Below, piece by piece: positions 51,224-60,734 of a stretch of 64,000 nt of DNA. Where the stretch lies: assembly GCF_008692845.1 (NCBI RefSeq), contig NZ_VXJW01000013.1, forward strand, positions 24,309-88,308, written 5' to 3'. Each line of letters begins with the position of its first letter. Within the stretch, counting starts at the first letter, position 1. The notes under the pieces are model-generated. The model was not told the origin of the DNA. It saw only the letters and a list, made by a program, of their open reading frames with translations, and made no database searches. A program made the translations under genes and the position numbers. The stretch comes from Salmonella enterica subsp. arizonae (GTDB taxonomy: Bacteria; Pseudomonadota; Gammaproteobacteria; Enterobacterales; Enterobacteriaceae).

Positions 51224-52699
51224 TTATCCGGCAACCGCAATACGTTTCATATCGGTCATGTAGCCGCGCAGTTTCTGGCCCACTTTCTCGATAGCGTGAC
51301 TGCGAATCGCGTCGTTCACATCGCGCAGTTGCGCGTTATCGACCGCGCCTTCGGCAATCGCTTTCCCCAGATCGCCCGGCTGCAATTCCGCCATAAATGA
51401 TTTTAACAACGGGACGCAAGCGTAAGAGAACAGGTAGTTACCGTATTCTGCGGTATCGGAGATCACCACGTTCATTTCGTACAGACGTTTACGCGCGATG
51501 GTGTTGGCGATCAGCGGCAGTTCATGCAGTGATTCGTAGTAAGCAGACTCTTCGATAATGCCGGAATCGACCATGGTTTCAAACGCCAGTTCAACGCCCG
51601 CTTTCACCATCGCGATCATCAGCACGCCTTTATCGAAGTACTCTTGTTCGCCGATTTTACCTTCATATTGCGGTGCGGTTTCGAACGCGGTTTTACCGGT
51701 CTCTTCACGCCAGGTTAGCAGTTTCTTATCGTCGTTGGCCCAGTCCGCCATCATGCCGGAGGAGAATTCACCGGAAATGATGTCGTCCATATGTTTCTGG
51801 AACAGCGGCGCCATGATCGCTTTCAGTTGTTCGGACAGCGCGTAAGCACGCAGTTTCGCCGGATTGGACAGACGGTCCATCATCAGGGTGATCCCGCCCT
51901 GCTTCAGCGCTTCGGTGATAGTTTCCCAGCCAAACTGAATCAGTTTTTCCGCATAAGCCGGATCGGTACCTTCTTCCACCAGCTTGTCGAAGCACAGCAG
52001 AGAACCGGCCTGCAACATACCGCACAGGATAGTTTGCTCGCCCATCAGGTCAGATTTCACTTCCGCCACGAAGGAAGACTCCAGCACGCCCGCACGATGA
52101 CCGCCGGTCGCCGCAGCCCAAGCTTTGGCGATAGCCATGCCTTCGCCTTTCGGGTCGTTTTCCGGGTGAACGGCGATCAGCGTCGGTACGCCGAAACCAC
52201 GTTTGTACTCTTCACGCACTTCGGTACCCGGACATTTCGGCGCCACCATAACTACGGTGATATCTTTACGGATCTGCTCACCCACCTCGACGATGTTGAA
52301 GCCGTGAGAGTAGCCCAGCGCCGCGCCGTCTTTCATCAGCGGTTGTACAGAACGCACCACGTCGGAGTGCTGTTTGTCCGGCGTCAGGTTAATCACTAAG
52401 TCCGCCTGCGGGATCAGCTCCTCGTAGGTCCCCACTTTGAAGCCGTTTTCGGTCGCTTTACGCCAGGAAGCGCGCTTCTCGGCAATCGCTTCTTTACGCA
52501 GGGCGTAGGAGATATCCAGACCGGAGTCGCGCATGTTCAGGCCCTGGTTCAGTCCCTGTGCGCCACAGCCGACGATGACCACTTTTTTACCCTGAAGGTA
52601 GCTTGCGCCGTCGGCGAATTCGTCGCGGCCCATAAAGCGACATTTGCCCAACTGTGCCAACTGTTGGCGCAGATTCAGTGTATTAAAATAGTTAGCCAT
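51224..52699 (-). CDS. ilvC: IlvC, ketol-acid reductoisomerase (class II)
   Basis: Mg2+- and NADPH-dependent enzyme of isoleucine and valine synthesis, converting acetolactate and acetohydroxybutyrate to dihydroxy acids. The 491-residue length is that of the long class II form. The Rossmann motif [13 protein letters not shown] and the duplicated C-terminal helical knot with metal ligands ([11 protein letters not shown]) are visible. Divergent from its activator ilvY. Confidence 0.97.
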   Translation of the reverse strand: MANYFNTLNLRQQLAQLGKCRFMGRDEFADGASYLQGKKVVIVGCGAQGLNQGLNMRDSGLDISYALRKEAIAEKRASWRKATENGFKVGTYEELIPQADLVINLTPDKQHSDVVRSVQPLMKDGAALGYSHGFNIVEVGEQIRKDITVVMVAPKCPGTEVREEYKRGFGVPTLIAVHPENDPKGEGMAIAKAWAAATGGHRAGVLESSFVAEVKSDLMGEQTILCGMLQAGSLLCFDKLVEEGTDPAYAEKLIQFGWETITEALKQGGITLMMDRLSNPAKLRAYALSEQLKAIMAPLFQKHMDDIISGEFSSGMMADWANDDKKLLTWREETGKTAFETAPQYEGKIGEQEYFDKGVLMIAMVKAGVELAFETMVDSGIIEESAYYESLHELPLIANTIARKRLYEMNVVISDTAEYGNYLFSYACVPLLKSFMAELQPGDLGKAIAEGAVDNAQLRDVNDAIRSHAIEKVGQKLRGYMTDMKRIAVAG

Positions 52700-52816
52700 G
52701 GTGGTGTACTCCGTGAGGTTGTGTTGTCGTGCTTATTATTCGGTTCGCTTTTGCGAGAATGAACCCACATTACAACAGGAAACTTATTGCGGAAATTGAT
52801 ATATTCACAACATTAT

Positions 52817-52833
52817 GTTGCGGTTTATGCAAC
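52817..52833. promoter_or_regulatory. IlvY operator in the ilvY-ilvC control region
   Basis: Perfect dyad GTTGC-N7-GCAAC of LysR-box form (T-N11-A), 22 bp before ilvY. In E. coli IlvY binds tandem operators here, repressing ilvY and, with acetolactate, activating ilvC. The second operator is not clear by eye. Confidence 0.65.
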
Positions 52834-52855
52834 GCCAAAAACCGGAGGTCTGTCT

Positions 52856-53746
52856 GTGGATTTACGCGACCTGAAAACCTTTCTGCATCTGGCGGAAAGC
52901 CGCCATTTTGGCCGCAGCGCGCGGGCGATGCATGTCAGCCCTTCCACACTTTCCCGCCAGATTCAGCGTCTGGAAGAGGACCTCGGCCAGCCGCTGTTTG
53001 TGCGCGATAACCGCACGGTAACGCTCACCGAAGCAGGCGAAGAGCTACGCGTGTTTGCCCAGCAGACGCTGTTACAGTACCAACAACTGCGCCACACACT
53101 CGATCAGCAGGGGCCATCACTTTCCGGCGAACTGCATATTTTCTGCTCGGTGACCGCCGCCTACAGCCACCTGCCGCCGATTCTCGACCGTTTTCGCGCC
53201 GAACATCCGTCGGTGGAGATTAAGCTCACCACCGGCGACGCTGCCGATGCGATGGACAAAGTGGTCACCGGCGAAGCCGATCTGGCGATTGCCGGTAAGC
53301 CTGAAACGCTGCCCGGCGCGGTGGCGTTTTCGATGCTGGAAAATCTGGCAGTAGTATTGATCGCACCGGCGTTGCCTTGCCCGGTGCGTAATCAGGTTTC
53401 GATGGACAAACCAGACTGGTCGACGGTGCCGTTTATCATGGCCGACCAGGGTCCGGTACGCCGCCGCATTGAGCTGTGGTTCCGCCGTCACAAAATCAGT
53501 AATCCCTCAATATACGCGACCGTGGGCGGCCATGAGGCGATGGTGTCAATGGTCGCATTAGGCTGCGGCGTGGCTTTAATTCCGGAGGTTGTACTGGAAA
53601 ATAGCCCGGAACCGGTACGTAATCGCGTGATGATTTTAGAACGCAGCGATGAGAAAACGCCGTTTGAACTGGGCGTGTGCGCACAAAAAAAGCGGCTGCA
53701 TGAACCGCTGATTGATGCGTTCTGGAACTTACTGCCTGGCCACTAA
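52856..53746 (+). CDS. ilvY: IlvY, LysR-type activator of ilvC
   Basis: 296-residue LysR regulator. The GTG at 52856 is chosen because it follows a GGAGG site by 7 bases and gives the conserved start VDLRDLKTFLHLAESRHFG. The N-terminal winged helix covers about 1-60, and the inducer-binding domain follows. Confidence 0.96.
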   Translation: MDLRDLKTFLHLAESRHFGRSARAMHVSPSTLSRQIQRLEEDLGQPLFVRDNRTVTLTEAGEELRVFAQQTLLQYQQLRHTLDQQGPSLSGELHIFCSVTAAYSHLPPILDRFRAEHPSVEIKLTTGDAADAMDKVVTGEADLAIAGKPETLPGAVAFSMLENLAVVLIAPALPCPVRNQVSMDKPDWSTVPFIMADQGPVRRRIELWFRRHKISNPSIYATVGGHEAMVSMVALGCGVALIPEVVLENSPEPVRNRVMILERSDEKTPFELGVCAQKKRLHEPLIDAFWNLLPGH

Positions 53747-53747
53747 T

Positions 53748-53815
53748 GCCGGATGGCGGCGTAAACGCCTTATCCGGCCTACGAGACGTGTAGGCCGGAT
53801 AAGCGAAGCGCGATC
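53748..53815. repeat. REP pair between ilvY and ilvA
   Basis: GCCGGATGGCGGCG...TTATCCGGCCTAC and TAGGCCGGATAAGCGAAGCG in opposite orientation between the convergent stops. Confidence 0.8.
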
Positions 53816-53827
53816 ACGCTCCTTCCC

Positions 53828-55372
53828 TTAGCCCGCAAGAAAGAACCGAAACGCCGGATTGTTACTCTCATCGTGGCATTCGTAGCCCAGTTCATGCAGC
53901 CGGGTTTCGAAATCCGGCTCATGATCGCCCAGTTCGAACGCCGCCAGCACGCGGCCATAGTCGGTGCCGTGGCTGCGATAGTGGAACAGGGAAATATTCC
54001 AGTGCGTACCCAGCGTGTGCAGGAACTTCAGTAGCGCGCCGGGCGATTCCGGAAACTCGAAGCTGAACAAACGCTCCTGTAACGGCTTGGAGGGACGTCC
54101 GCCGACCATATAGCGCACATGCAGCTTTGCCATTTCATCGTCGGAGAGATCCACCACGCTATAACCACCGTCGCGCAGTTGGGTGAGGATCTCTTTTCGC
54201 TCCTCCAGCCCCTGACTGACGCGTACACCGACAAAAATACAGGCATTTTTAGCGTCGGCAAAACGGTAGTTAAATTCTGTGACCATACGCCCGCCAAGCA
54301 ATTGGCAGAATTTGAGGAAACTGCCCTTTTCTTCCGGAATGGTCACCGCCAGTAACGCTTCGCGCTGTTCCCCCAGCTCGCAGCGTTCAGACACATAGCG
54401 CAGGCCATGGAAGTTGACGTTGGCGCCGGAAAGTATGTGCGCCAGACGTTCGCCGCGAATATTGTGCTGGGCGATATATTTTTTCATCCCCGCCAGCGCC
54501 AGCGCGCCAGACGGCTCCGCCACCGCGCGCACATCTTCAAACAGATCTTTCATTGCCGCGCAGATAGCGTCGCTATCCACGGTAACAATATCATCAAGGT
54601 ATTCCTGACACAGCCGGAACGTTTCGTCGCCGATGCGTTTTACCGCCACGCCTTCAGCAAACAACCCAACGCGCGGGAGATCCACTGGATGACCGGCTTC
54701 AAACGCCGCTTTCAGGCAGGCGGAATCTTCCGCTTCGACGGCAATAACTTTGATTTGCGGCATCAATTGTTTGATCAGTACCGCTACGCCCGCCGCCAGA
54801 CCGCCGCCGCCAACCGGCACAAAGACACGATCGAGATGCGAATCCTGCTGAAGCAGCTCCAGCGCCAGCGTGCCCTGCCCGGCGATCACCATTGGGTGAT
54901 CAAACGGCGGCACCCAGATAAAACCCTGCTGCTGCGCCAGTTCAATAGCTTTCGCTTTCGCTTCATCAAAATTAGCGCCGTGCAACAGCACTTCGCCGCC
55001 AAAACCGCGTACCGCATCAACTTTAATATCTGCCGTTGCTTTTGGCATGACGATCAGAGACTTAACACCAAGCCGCGCGGAGGAGAACGCCACGCCCTGT
55101 GCATGGTTCCCCGCCGACGCGGTAATCACGCCGTGGGCTTTTTGTTCTTCGGTCAATCCGGCCATCATCGCGTAAGCGCCGCGCAACTTAAAGCTATGTA
55201 CCGGCTGCCGGTCTTCGCGTTTGACGAGAATAACGTTGTCCAGACGTGACGAGAGCTTTTCCATTTTTTGCAGCGGCGTCACCTGCGCCGCTTCGTATAC
55301 TGGCGCGCGTAGCACCGCGCGCAGATACTCCGCCCCTTCCGGCGCGGCTGACAGAGGTTGAGATTCCGCCAT
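53828..55372 (-). CDS. ilvA: IlvA, biosynthetic threonine deaminase
   Basis: PLP enzyme converting threonine to 2-oxobutyrate, the first step of isoleucine synthesis, feedback-inhibited by isoleucine. There are 514 residues from the ATG at 55372; an adjacent ATG at 55375 overlaps the ilvD stop by 4 bp. The PLP lysine is Lys62 in HSFKLRGAY, and GGGGLA binds the cofactor phosphate. Two ACT-like regulatory domains occupy the C-terminal third. Last gene of ilvGMEDA. Confidence 0.97.
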   Translation of the reverse strand: MAESQPLSAAPEGAEYLRAVLRAPVYEAAQVTPLQKMEKLSSRLDNVILVKREDRQPVHSFKLRGAYAMMAGLTEEQKAHGVITASAGNHAQGVAFSSARLGVKSLIVMPKATADIKVDAVRGFGGEVLLHGANFDEAKAKAIELAQQQGFIWVPPFDHPMVIAGQGTLALELLQQDSHLDRVFVPVGGGGLAAGVAVLIKQLMPQIKVIAVEAEDSACLKAAFEAGHPVDLPRVGLFAEGVAVKRIGDETFRLCQEYLDDIVTVDSDAICAAMKDLFEDVRAVAEPSGALALAGMKKYIAQHNIRGERLAHILSGANVNFHGLRYVSERCELGEQREALLAVTIPEEKGSFLKFCQLLGGRMVTEFNYRFADAKNACIFVGVRVSQGLEERKEILTQLRDGGYSVVDLSDDEMAKLHVRYMVGGRPSKPLQERLFSFEFPESPGALLKFLHTLGTHWNISLFHYRSHGTDYGRVLAAFELGDHEPDFETRLHELGYECHDESNNPAFRFFLAG

Positions 55373-57225
55373 CATAAACCTCCCAGTTTCGATTTATCGC
55401 GCACCGCGCCTTTATCGGCGCTGGTCGCCAGGCTGGCGTAGGCACGCAGGGCAAACGAAACCTGACGCTGACGATCTTTCGGCGTCCAGGCTTTATCACC
55501 GCGAGCCTCCTGCGCCTCGCGGCGTGCGGCGATTTCAGCCTCGCTCAACTGCAACTGAATGCTGCGGTTCGGGATATCAATCGCAATGGTGTCGCCATCT
55601 TCAATCAGCGCAATAGTGCCGCCGCTGGCCGCTTCCGGCGAGACGTGACCGATGGAAAGACCCGAAGTACCGCCGGAGAAACGCCCATCGGTGATGAGCG
55701 CGCAGGCTTTGCCCAGCCCCATCGACTTCAGGAAGCTGGTCGGATAGAGCATTTCCTGCATTCCCGGCCCGCCTTTCGGCCCTTCGTAGCGGATCACGAC
55801 CACGTCGCCCTCCACTACTTTGCCGCCGAGAATCGCCTCTACCGCGTCGTCCTGGCTTTCATATACTTTTGCCGGGCCGGTGAATTTAAGGATACTGTCA
55901 TCCACACCTGCGGTTTTCACAATACAGCCGTTTTCGGCGAAGTTGCCATACAACACCGCCAGACCGCCATCTTTGCTATAGGCATGTTCCAGCGAGCGAA
56001 TGCAGCCTTCAGCGCGATCGTCATCCAGCGAGTCCCAGCAACACGCTTGTGAAAACGCCTGAGTAGTGCGAATGCCCGCTGGACCTGCGCGGAACATCTG
56101 CTTAACTGTTTCATCTTTGGTGACCATGATATCGTACTGTTCCAGGGTTTGCGGCAGCGTCAGGCCCAATACGTTTTTCACGTCGCGATGAACAAGACCG
56201 GCCCGGTCCAGTTCACCCAAAATCCCCAACACGCCCCCCGCGCGATGGACATCTTCCATATGGTATTTCTGCGTGCTCGGCGCTACTTTGCATAACTGCG
56301 GGACTTTGCGGGAAAGCTTATCGATATCGCTCATTGTAAAGTCGATTTCCGCTTCTTGCGCCGCCGCCAGCAGATGCAGAACGGTATTAGTCGACCCGCC
56401 CATCGCGATATCCAGCGTCATGGCGTTTTCAAACGCCGCTTTATTAGCAATGTTCCGCGGCAGCGCGCTTTCGTCACCCTGCTCGTAATAGCGTTTAGTC
56501 AGTTCAACAATCCGCTTACCGGCATTGAGGAACAACTGCTTACGTTCAGCGTGGGTCGCCAGCAGCGAGCCGTTGCCCGGCTGCGATAGGCCCAGCGCTT
56601 CGGTCAGGCAGTTCATGGAGTTAGCGGTAAACATTCCTGAACATGATCCGCAAGTCGGACACGCGGAGCGCTCCACCTGATTGCTCTGTGAATCGGAAAC
56701 TTTCGGATCGGCGCCCTGGATCATCGCGTCCACCAGATCGAGCTTGATAATCTGATCAGACAGTTTGGTTTTACCGGCTTCCATCGGCCCGCCGGAGACA
56801 AAGATCACCGGGATGTTCAGGCGCAGCGAAGCCATTAGCATTCCTGGGGTGATTTTATCGCAGTTGGAGATACAGACCATCGCGTCGGCGCAGTGAGCAT
56901 TCACCATGTATTCAACCGAGTCAGCAATCAATTCACGCGATGGCAGTGAATAAAGCATGCCCCCATGACCCATCGCGATGCCGTCATCCACCGCAATCGT
57001 GTTGAACTCTTTGGCGACCCCGCCTGCGGCTTCAATCTGTTCAGCCACCAGCTTGCCCAGATCGCGCAGGTGTACGTGACCCGGCACAAACTGGGTGAAA
57101 GAGTTGACCACCGCAATAATCGGTTTGCCGAAATCGGCGTCGGTCATTCCGGTAGCGCGCCACAGCGCGCGGGCACCCGCCATATTGCGGCCATGAGTGG
57201 TGGTGGCGGAACGGTACATAGGCAT
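55372..57225 (-). CDS. ilvD: IlvD, dihydroxyacid dehydratase
   Basis: Fe-S enzyme common to isoleucine and valine synthesis. Cluster cysteines are seen in [11 protein letters not shown] (Cys122) and [11 protein letters not shown]. Length is 617 residues, one more than the E. coli protein as I recall it: the terminal GG codons are followed by TTA and a TGA that overlaps the ilvA start, so the two genes are directly coupled. Confidence 0.97.
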   Translation of the reverse strand: MPMYRSATTTHGRNMAGARALWRATGMTDADFGKPIIAVVNSFTQFVPGHVHLRDLGKLVAEQIEAAGGVAKEFNTIAVDDGIAMGHGGMLYSLPSRELIADSVEYMVNAHCADAMVCISNCDKITPGMLMASLRLNIPVIFVSGGPMEAGKTKLSDQIIKLDLVDAMIQGADPKVSDSQSNQVERSACPTCGSCSGMFTANSMNCLTEALGLSQPGNGSLLATHAERKQLFLNAGKRIVELTKRYYEQGDESALPRNIANKAAFENAMTLDIAMGGSTNTVLHLLAAAQEAEIDFTMSDIDKLSRKVPQLCKVAPSTQKYHMEDVHRAGGVLGILGELDRAGLVHRDVKNVLGLTLPQTLEQYDIMVTKDETVKQMFRAGPAGIRTTQAFSQACCWDSLDDDRAEGCIRSLEHAYSKDGGLAVLYGNFAENGCIVKTAGVDDSILKFTGPAKVYESQDDAVEAILGGKVVEGDVVVIRYEGPKGGPGMQEMLYPTSFLKSMGLGKACALITDGRFSGGTSGLSIGHVSPEAASGGTIALIEDGDTIAIDIPNRSIQLQLSEAEIAARREAQEARGDKAWTPKDRQRQVSFALRAYASLATSADKGAVRDKSKLGGL

Positions 57226-57289
57226 GCTTTATTTACTCCCCGTGTCTGTCTTTTTAATGGGACGATGCGTGCCGCCCCATTTATTTGAT

Positions 57290-58222
57290 TTATTTTGGAT
57301 TTACCTGATCTAACCAACCCCATTTATCTTCGGTTTCTCCGGTGAAGAGACCAAAGAAGGCTTGCTGAATACGCTTAGTAACAGGGCCGCAGCGACCTGC
57401 GCCCACCTGGATGCCATCAACGCTGCGTACCGGAGTAATCTCTGCCGCTGTTCCGGACATAAACACTTCGTCGGCCAGATACAGCGATTCGCGGGACAAC
57501 ACCTGCTCGCGCACTTCAATACCCAGTTCCTTCGCCAGTTTGATGATCGCGTCGCGAGTAATGCCTGGCAGCGCGGAAGAGGTAAACGGCGGAGTAAACA
57601 GCACGCCATCTTTTACTTCAAACAAGTTTTCGCCTGCGCCTTCGGAGATATAACCGTTTACATCCAGCGCGATGCCTTCCTGATAGCCGTGACGACGCGC
57701 TTCGCTACCCACCAGCAGGGATGAGAGATAATTACCACCCGCTTTGGCAGCGGTCGGAATGGTGTTCGGCGCTGCGCGATTCCAGGAAGAAACCATCGCA
57801 TCGATCCCCTGATCCAGCGCTTCGGCGCCCAGGTATGCCCCCCACGGAAACGCGGCGATGATGACGTCAGTGGTGTATCCCGGAGGCGGGTTAACGCCCA
57901 TACCGACATCCCCCACAAACACCAATGGGCGGATATAAGCGCTGGTCAGATTATTTTTACGAATCACGGCGCGACAGGCTTCCATTAGCTCATCAATACT
58001 CTGGGAAACCGGGAAACGATAAATTTTGGCTGAATCATGCAAACGCTGCATATGTTCACGATGACGGAACACCACCGGGCCTTTGTGAGAGTCGTAGCAA
58101 CGAATCCCTTCAAATACCGACGTACCGTAGTGCAGCGCGTGAGACATTACGTGAACCTTCGCGTCTTCCCAGCGCACCATCTCGCCATTGAACCAAATGT
58201 AATCAGCTTTTTTCGTCGTCAT
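57290..58222 (-). CDS. ilvE: IlvE, branched-chain amino acid aminotransferase
   Basis: Fold-type IV PLP transaminase for isoleucine, valine and leucine. The catalytic lysine lies in AAKAGGNYLSS and the cofactor motif is SGTAAEITPV. 310 residues, ending NPK. In the operon between ilvM (17 bp upstream) and ilvD. Confidence 0.97.
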   Translation of the reverse strand: MTTKKADYIWFNGEMVRWEDAKVHVMSHALHYGTSVFEGIRCYDSHKGPVVFRHREHMQRLHDSAKIYRFPVSQSIDELMEACRAVIRKNNLTSAYIRPLVFVGDVGMGVNPPPGYTTDVIIAAFPWGAYLGAEALDQGIDAMVSSWNRAAPNTIPTAAKAGGNYLSSLLVGSEARRHGYQEGIALDVNGYISEGAGENLFEVKDGVLFTPPFTSSALPGITRDAIIKLAKELGIEVREQVLSRESLYLADEVFMSGTAAEITPVRSVDGIQVGAGRCGPVTKRIQQAFFGLFTGETEDKWGWLDQVNPK

Positions 58223-58239
58223 TTTTCTTCCTTTTGCGC

Positions 58240-58503
58240 TCAGGCGCGGATTTGTTGTGATGTGGCAGCGCTCTGGCAGATCGCGACATGCGCAACATCT
58301 ACCAGTTTACTTAACTGACTAAACAGTAAGTCGACCGACCGGGGACTGGCAACGGTCAATTCAATATTTATATTCTGCGCATCGGTCGCGGCTTCCATAT
58401 TCATAGAGCACACCTGAAAACCACGATGGCGCACCACGCGTAAAACACGTTCTAAGGTTTCTGGATTAAAGCGCGCCGATACATTGACCTGATGTTGCAT
58501 CAT
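58240..58503 (-). CDS. ilvM: IlvM, acetolactate synthase II small subunit
   Basis: 87-residue ACT-domain regulatory subunit of AHAS II ([26 protein letters not shown] N-terminus). Its start overlaps the ilvG stop by 4 bp, matching the stoichiometric assembly with IlvG. Confidence 0.95.
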   Translation of the reverse strand: MMQHQVNVSARFNPETLERVLRVVRHRGFQVCSMNMEAATDAQNINIELTVASPRSVDLLFSQLSKLVDVAHVAICQSAATSQQIRA

Positions 58504-60146
58504 GATAATTTCTCCAGCATTTCAGAGTTACTGGCGCCAGGCGGCACCAACGGCCAGACATTTTCAAGTTCGTCGATTGAGACGTGAAGCAGGTACGGGC
58601 CTTCGCTTGCCAACATAGTGTCGAGTGCCGCTTCAACCTGGTCTTTACGGGTAATATGCTGGCCTGGAATGCCGAAGGCGCTGGCCAACATGAGAAAATC
58701 GGGGTTATCGGTCAAGGTGGTTTCGCTATATCGTTCCTGGAAAAAGAGTTGCTGCCATTGTCGAACCATTCCTAACCGCTGGTTGTCGAGTAAGACTATC
58801 TTCAACGGTAACTGCTTGCGTTTCACGGTGCCCAACTCCTGAACATTCATCATGAAGGAGCCGTCACCGGAGATACAGATAACGGTATCATTTGGTCGCG
58901 CTACCTGTGCGCCAACGGCCGCCGGCAAGCCGAATCCCATCGTACCCAAGCCGCTGGAAGTAATGAAATTCTCCGGGCGGCTGTAAGTCATATGCTGGGC
59001 TGACCACATCTGATGCTGCCCCACATCCGTCGTCACCACACTGTCTGCGGGTTTGCGTTCCGACAATTGCTTCAACAACAACGGCGCATAGATAGCCTCG
59101 CCAGGATGGTCATAGCGCCAGGCGTGCTCGGAACGCATTGCAGCGTTATGCCGCCGCCACTCATCGATAGCTAACGGTTGCTGTAACGCAGGCAACAGCG
59201 TATTCAGATCGCCCTGTAACGCGACATGCGCCTGACGTAATTTGTTGAGTTCGGCTGGGTCAATATCTAAATGAATCACACTGGCGTTCGGCGCAAACGT
59301 ATTCAGCTTACCGGTCACCCGGTCATCAAAACGCGCACCGACGGCGATCAGCAGATCGCACTGCTGCACCGCGTAATTTGCGGCTTTAGCGCCGTGCATT
59401 CCCAACATTCCCATATAGTACGGATAATCGGCTTCAACAGCGCCCAGTCCTTTCAGCGTACAGGTAACCGGCATTTGCGTTAAGGCGATAAACTCACGCA
59501 GCGCCGGAACCGCCTGCGCCATACCGACGCCGCCGCCGACATACAATATCGGCTTCTGTGCCTGCGACAACATGGTACGCGCCTTCTCAACGGCGGCCTG
59601 AGGGAACATCGCTTCGTTAGTAACGGTAGTGAAATATGGTTCCAGCGCTCCGCTGGCTAACTGGATATCTTTAGGGATATCCACCAGAACGGGTCCGGGA
59701 CGGCCAGCGTTGGCGACTTCAAAAGCCTCTGCCATGATACGAGGCAGCTCTGCCAGCGACTGCACCAGAAAGCTGTGTTTGGTACAGGCCAGCGACAGCC
59801 CTAACACATCCACCTCCTGGAACGCATCGGTGCCGATGAACGGGGCGGAAACCTGACCCGTGATCGCGACGACGGGTACCGAATCTAACAACGCATCCGC
59901 CAGGCCAGTGATCAGGTTAGTGGCGCCAGGGCCGGAGGTAGCGATACAAACACCGGTTTTACCAGTAGAACGGGCATAACCGATCGCAGCCATCACCGCG
60001 CCCTGCTCATGACGGCACAACAGATGCTCCACACCACCGTCATACAACGCATCATAAACCGGCATAATTGCGCCGCCAGGATAACCAAATACGGTTTTCA
60101 CCCCCTGCGCTCGCAAAGCATGTACCACCCACTGTGCCCCGTTCAT
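58500..60146 (-). CDS. ilvG: IlvG, acetolactate synthase II large subunit (intact)
   Basis: Thiamine-diphosphate enzyme of 548 residues forming acetolactate and acetohydroxybutyrate. Glu in the N-terminal RHEQGA activates the cofactor, and GDGSFMMN...N is the ThDP/Mg motif. The frame is continuous from start to stop; the frameshift that kills ilvG in E. coli K-12 is absent. AHAS II is valine-insensitive, so this strain should be valine-resistant. Confidence 0.97.
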   Translation of the reverse strand: MNGAQWVVHALRAQGVKTVFGYPGGAIMPVYDALYDGGVEHLLCRHEQGAVMAAIGYARSTGKTGVCIATSGPGATNLITGLADALLDSVPVVAITGQVSAPFIGTDAFQEVDVLGLSLACTKHSFLVQSLAELPRIMAEAFEVANAGRPGPVLVDIPKDIQLASGALEPYFTTVTNEAMFPQAAVEKARTMLSQAQKPILYVGGGVGMAQAVPALREFIALTQMPVTCTLKGLGAVEADYPYYMGMLGMHGAKAANYAVQQCDLLIAVGARFDDRVTGKLNTFAPNASVIHLDIDPAELNKLRQAHVALQGDLNTLLPALQQPLAIDEWRRHNAAMRSEHAWRYDHPGEAIYAPLLLKQLSERKPADSVVTTDVGQHQMWSAQHMTYSRPENFITSSGLGTMGFGLPAAVGAQVARPNDTVICISGDGSFMMNVQELGTVKRKQLPLKIVLLDNQRLGMVRQWQQLFFQERYSETTLTDNPDFLMLASAFGIPGQHITRKDQVEAALDTMLASEGPYLLHVSIDELENVWPLVPPGASNSEMLEKLS

Positions 60147-60148
60147 AG

Positions 60149-60199
60149 TTACATCCCCGTCGTAAATCTGGAGAAACAGAATTTTATGCTGTTATTCAC
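60149..60199 (-). CDS. ilvX: IlvX, 16-residue leader-region protein
   Basis: Short ORF starting with GTG at 60199, preceded by GAGGAG at good spacing and encoding [16 protein letters not shown], ending 2 bp before ilvG. It differs at a few positions from the 16-residue E. coli IlvX. It lies after the attenuator. Function unknown. Confidence 0.75.
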   Translation of the reverse strand: MNNSIKFCFSRFTTGM

Positions 60200-60229
60200 G
60201 TTCTGCTCCTCGCTTAAGTTTTTCAGGCC

Positions 60230-60264
60230 AAAAAAAACCCCCGGACCTTTCGGTGCGGGGGGCT
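60230..60264 (-). terminator. ilv operon attenuator
   Basis: GC-rich stem CCCCCCGCACC/GGTCCGGGGG with a GAAA loop and eight T on the minus strand, 22 bp after the ilvL stop. It is the classical attenuator of ilvGMEDA. Confidence 0.93.
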
Positions 60265-60285
60265 TAGTTCGTTAAGGCTTGATCT

Positions 60286-60384
60286 CTAAGCCTTTCCTCG
60301 TCCAAGTGCAGCCCCGCACGGTGGGATAATAATCACCACCACGCTAATCACGACCAGGCTAATCACTCGTAGAAGGGCTGTCAT
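60286..60384 (-). CDS. ilvL: IlvL, ilvGMEDA leader peptide
   Basis: 32-residue leader peptide in which 15 residues are Val, Ile or Leu (RVISLVVISVVVIII). Slow translation when charged branched-chain tRNAs are scarce prevents formation of the downstream attenuator. Appears identical to the E. coli peptide as I recall it. Confidence 0.96.
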   Translation of the reverse strand: MTALLRVISLVVISVVVIIIPPCGAALGRGKA

Positions 60385-60734
60385 TTTTGTCTATTCTTGC
60401 ATCTTGTTCGAAGGAATACCTAAAGAGTTACCATAGGTTTCGCCAATAGCACAAGATATTTTTTTAACCCCATTTCAGATAGTGCCGATGAATAACTAAA
60501 ATTCCTTTGTTTTTTATAAGAAAAATCAGCAACTGAAAATTTTTCACTTTTTTTTCCTCTTTTAGCGCACGTTACCCTCTGTTTTCCTTATTTCCCCTTC
60601 TGCGAACATTCTTCCAGATTGATGTTTATTACCTGAAAATGACGCCAAAATTCAGGAACCAACCACTAAAAAGCAGAAAATCAGCAATTCAATTTTCCCT
60701 TTTATTCCTCATAATCTATGCACCAGGAGGAATT
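60385..60734. promoter_or_regulatory. Divergent ilvL/yifB control region
   Basis: 350 bp without a gene, notably AT-rich with A and T runs at about 60455-60600, fitting the curved, IHF-binding upstream region known for the ilv promoter. No further small gene is seen. Confidence 0.6.

Noticed and set aside
54407..55249. 280-codon open frame on the plus strand
   Set aside because: It lies wholly antisense to ilvA, has no ribosome-binding site or recognisable domain, and reflects the codon bias of the real gene.
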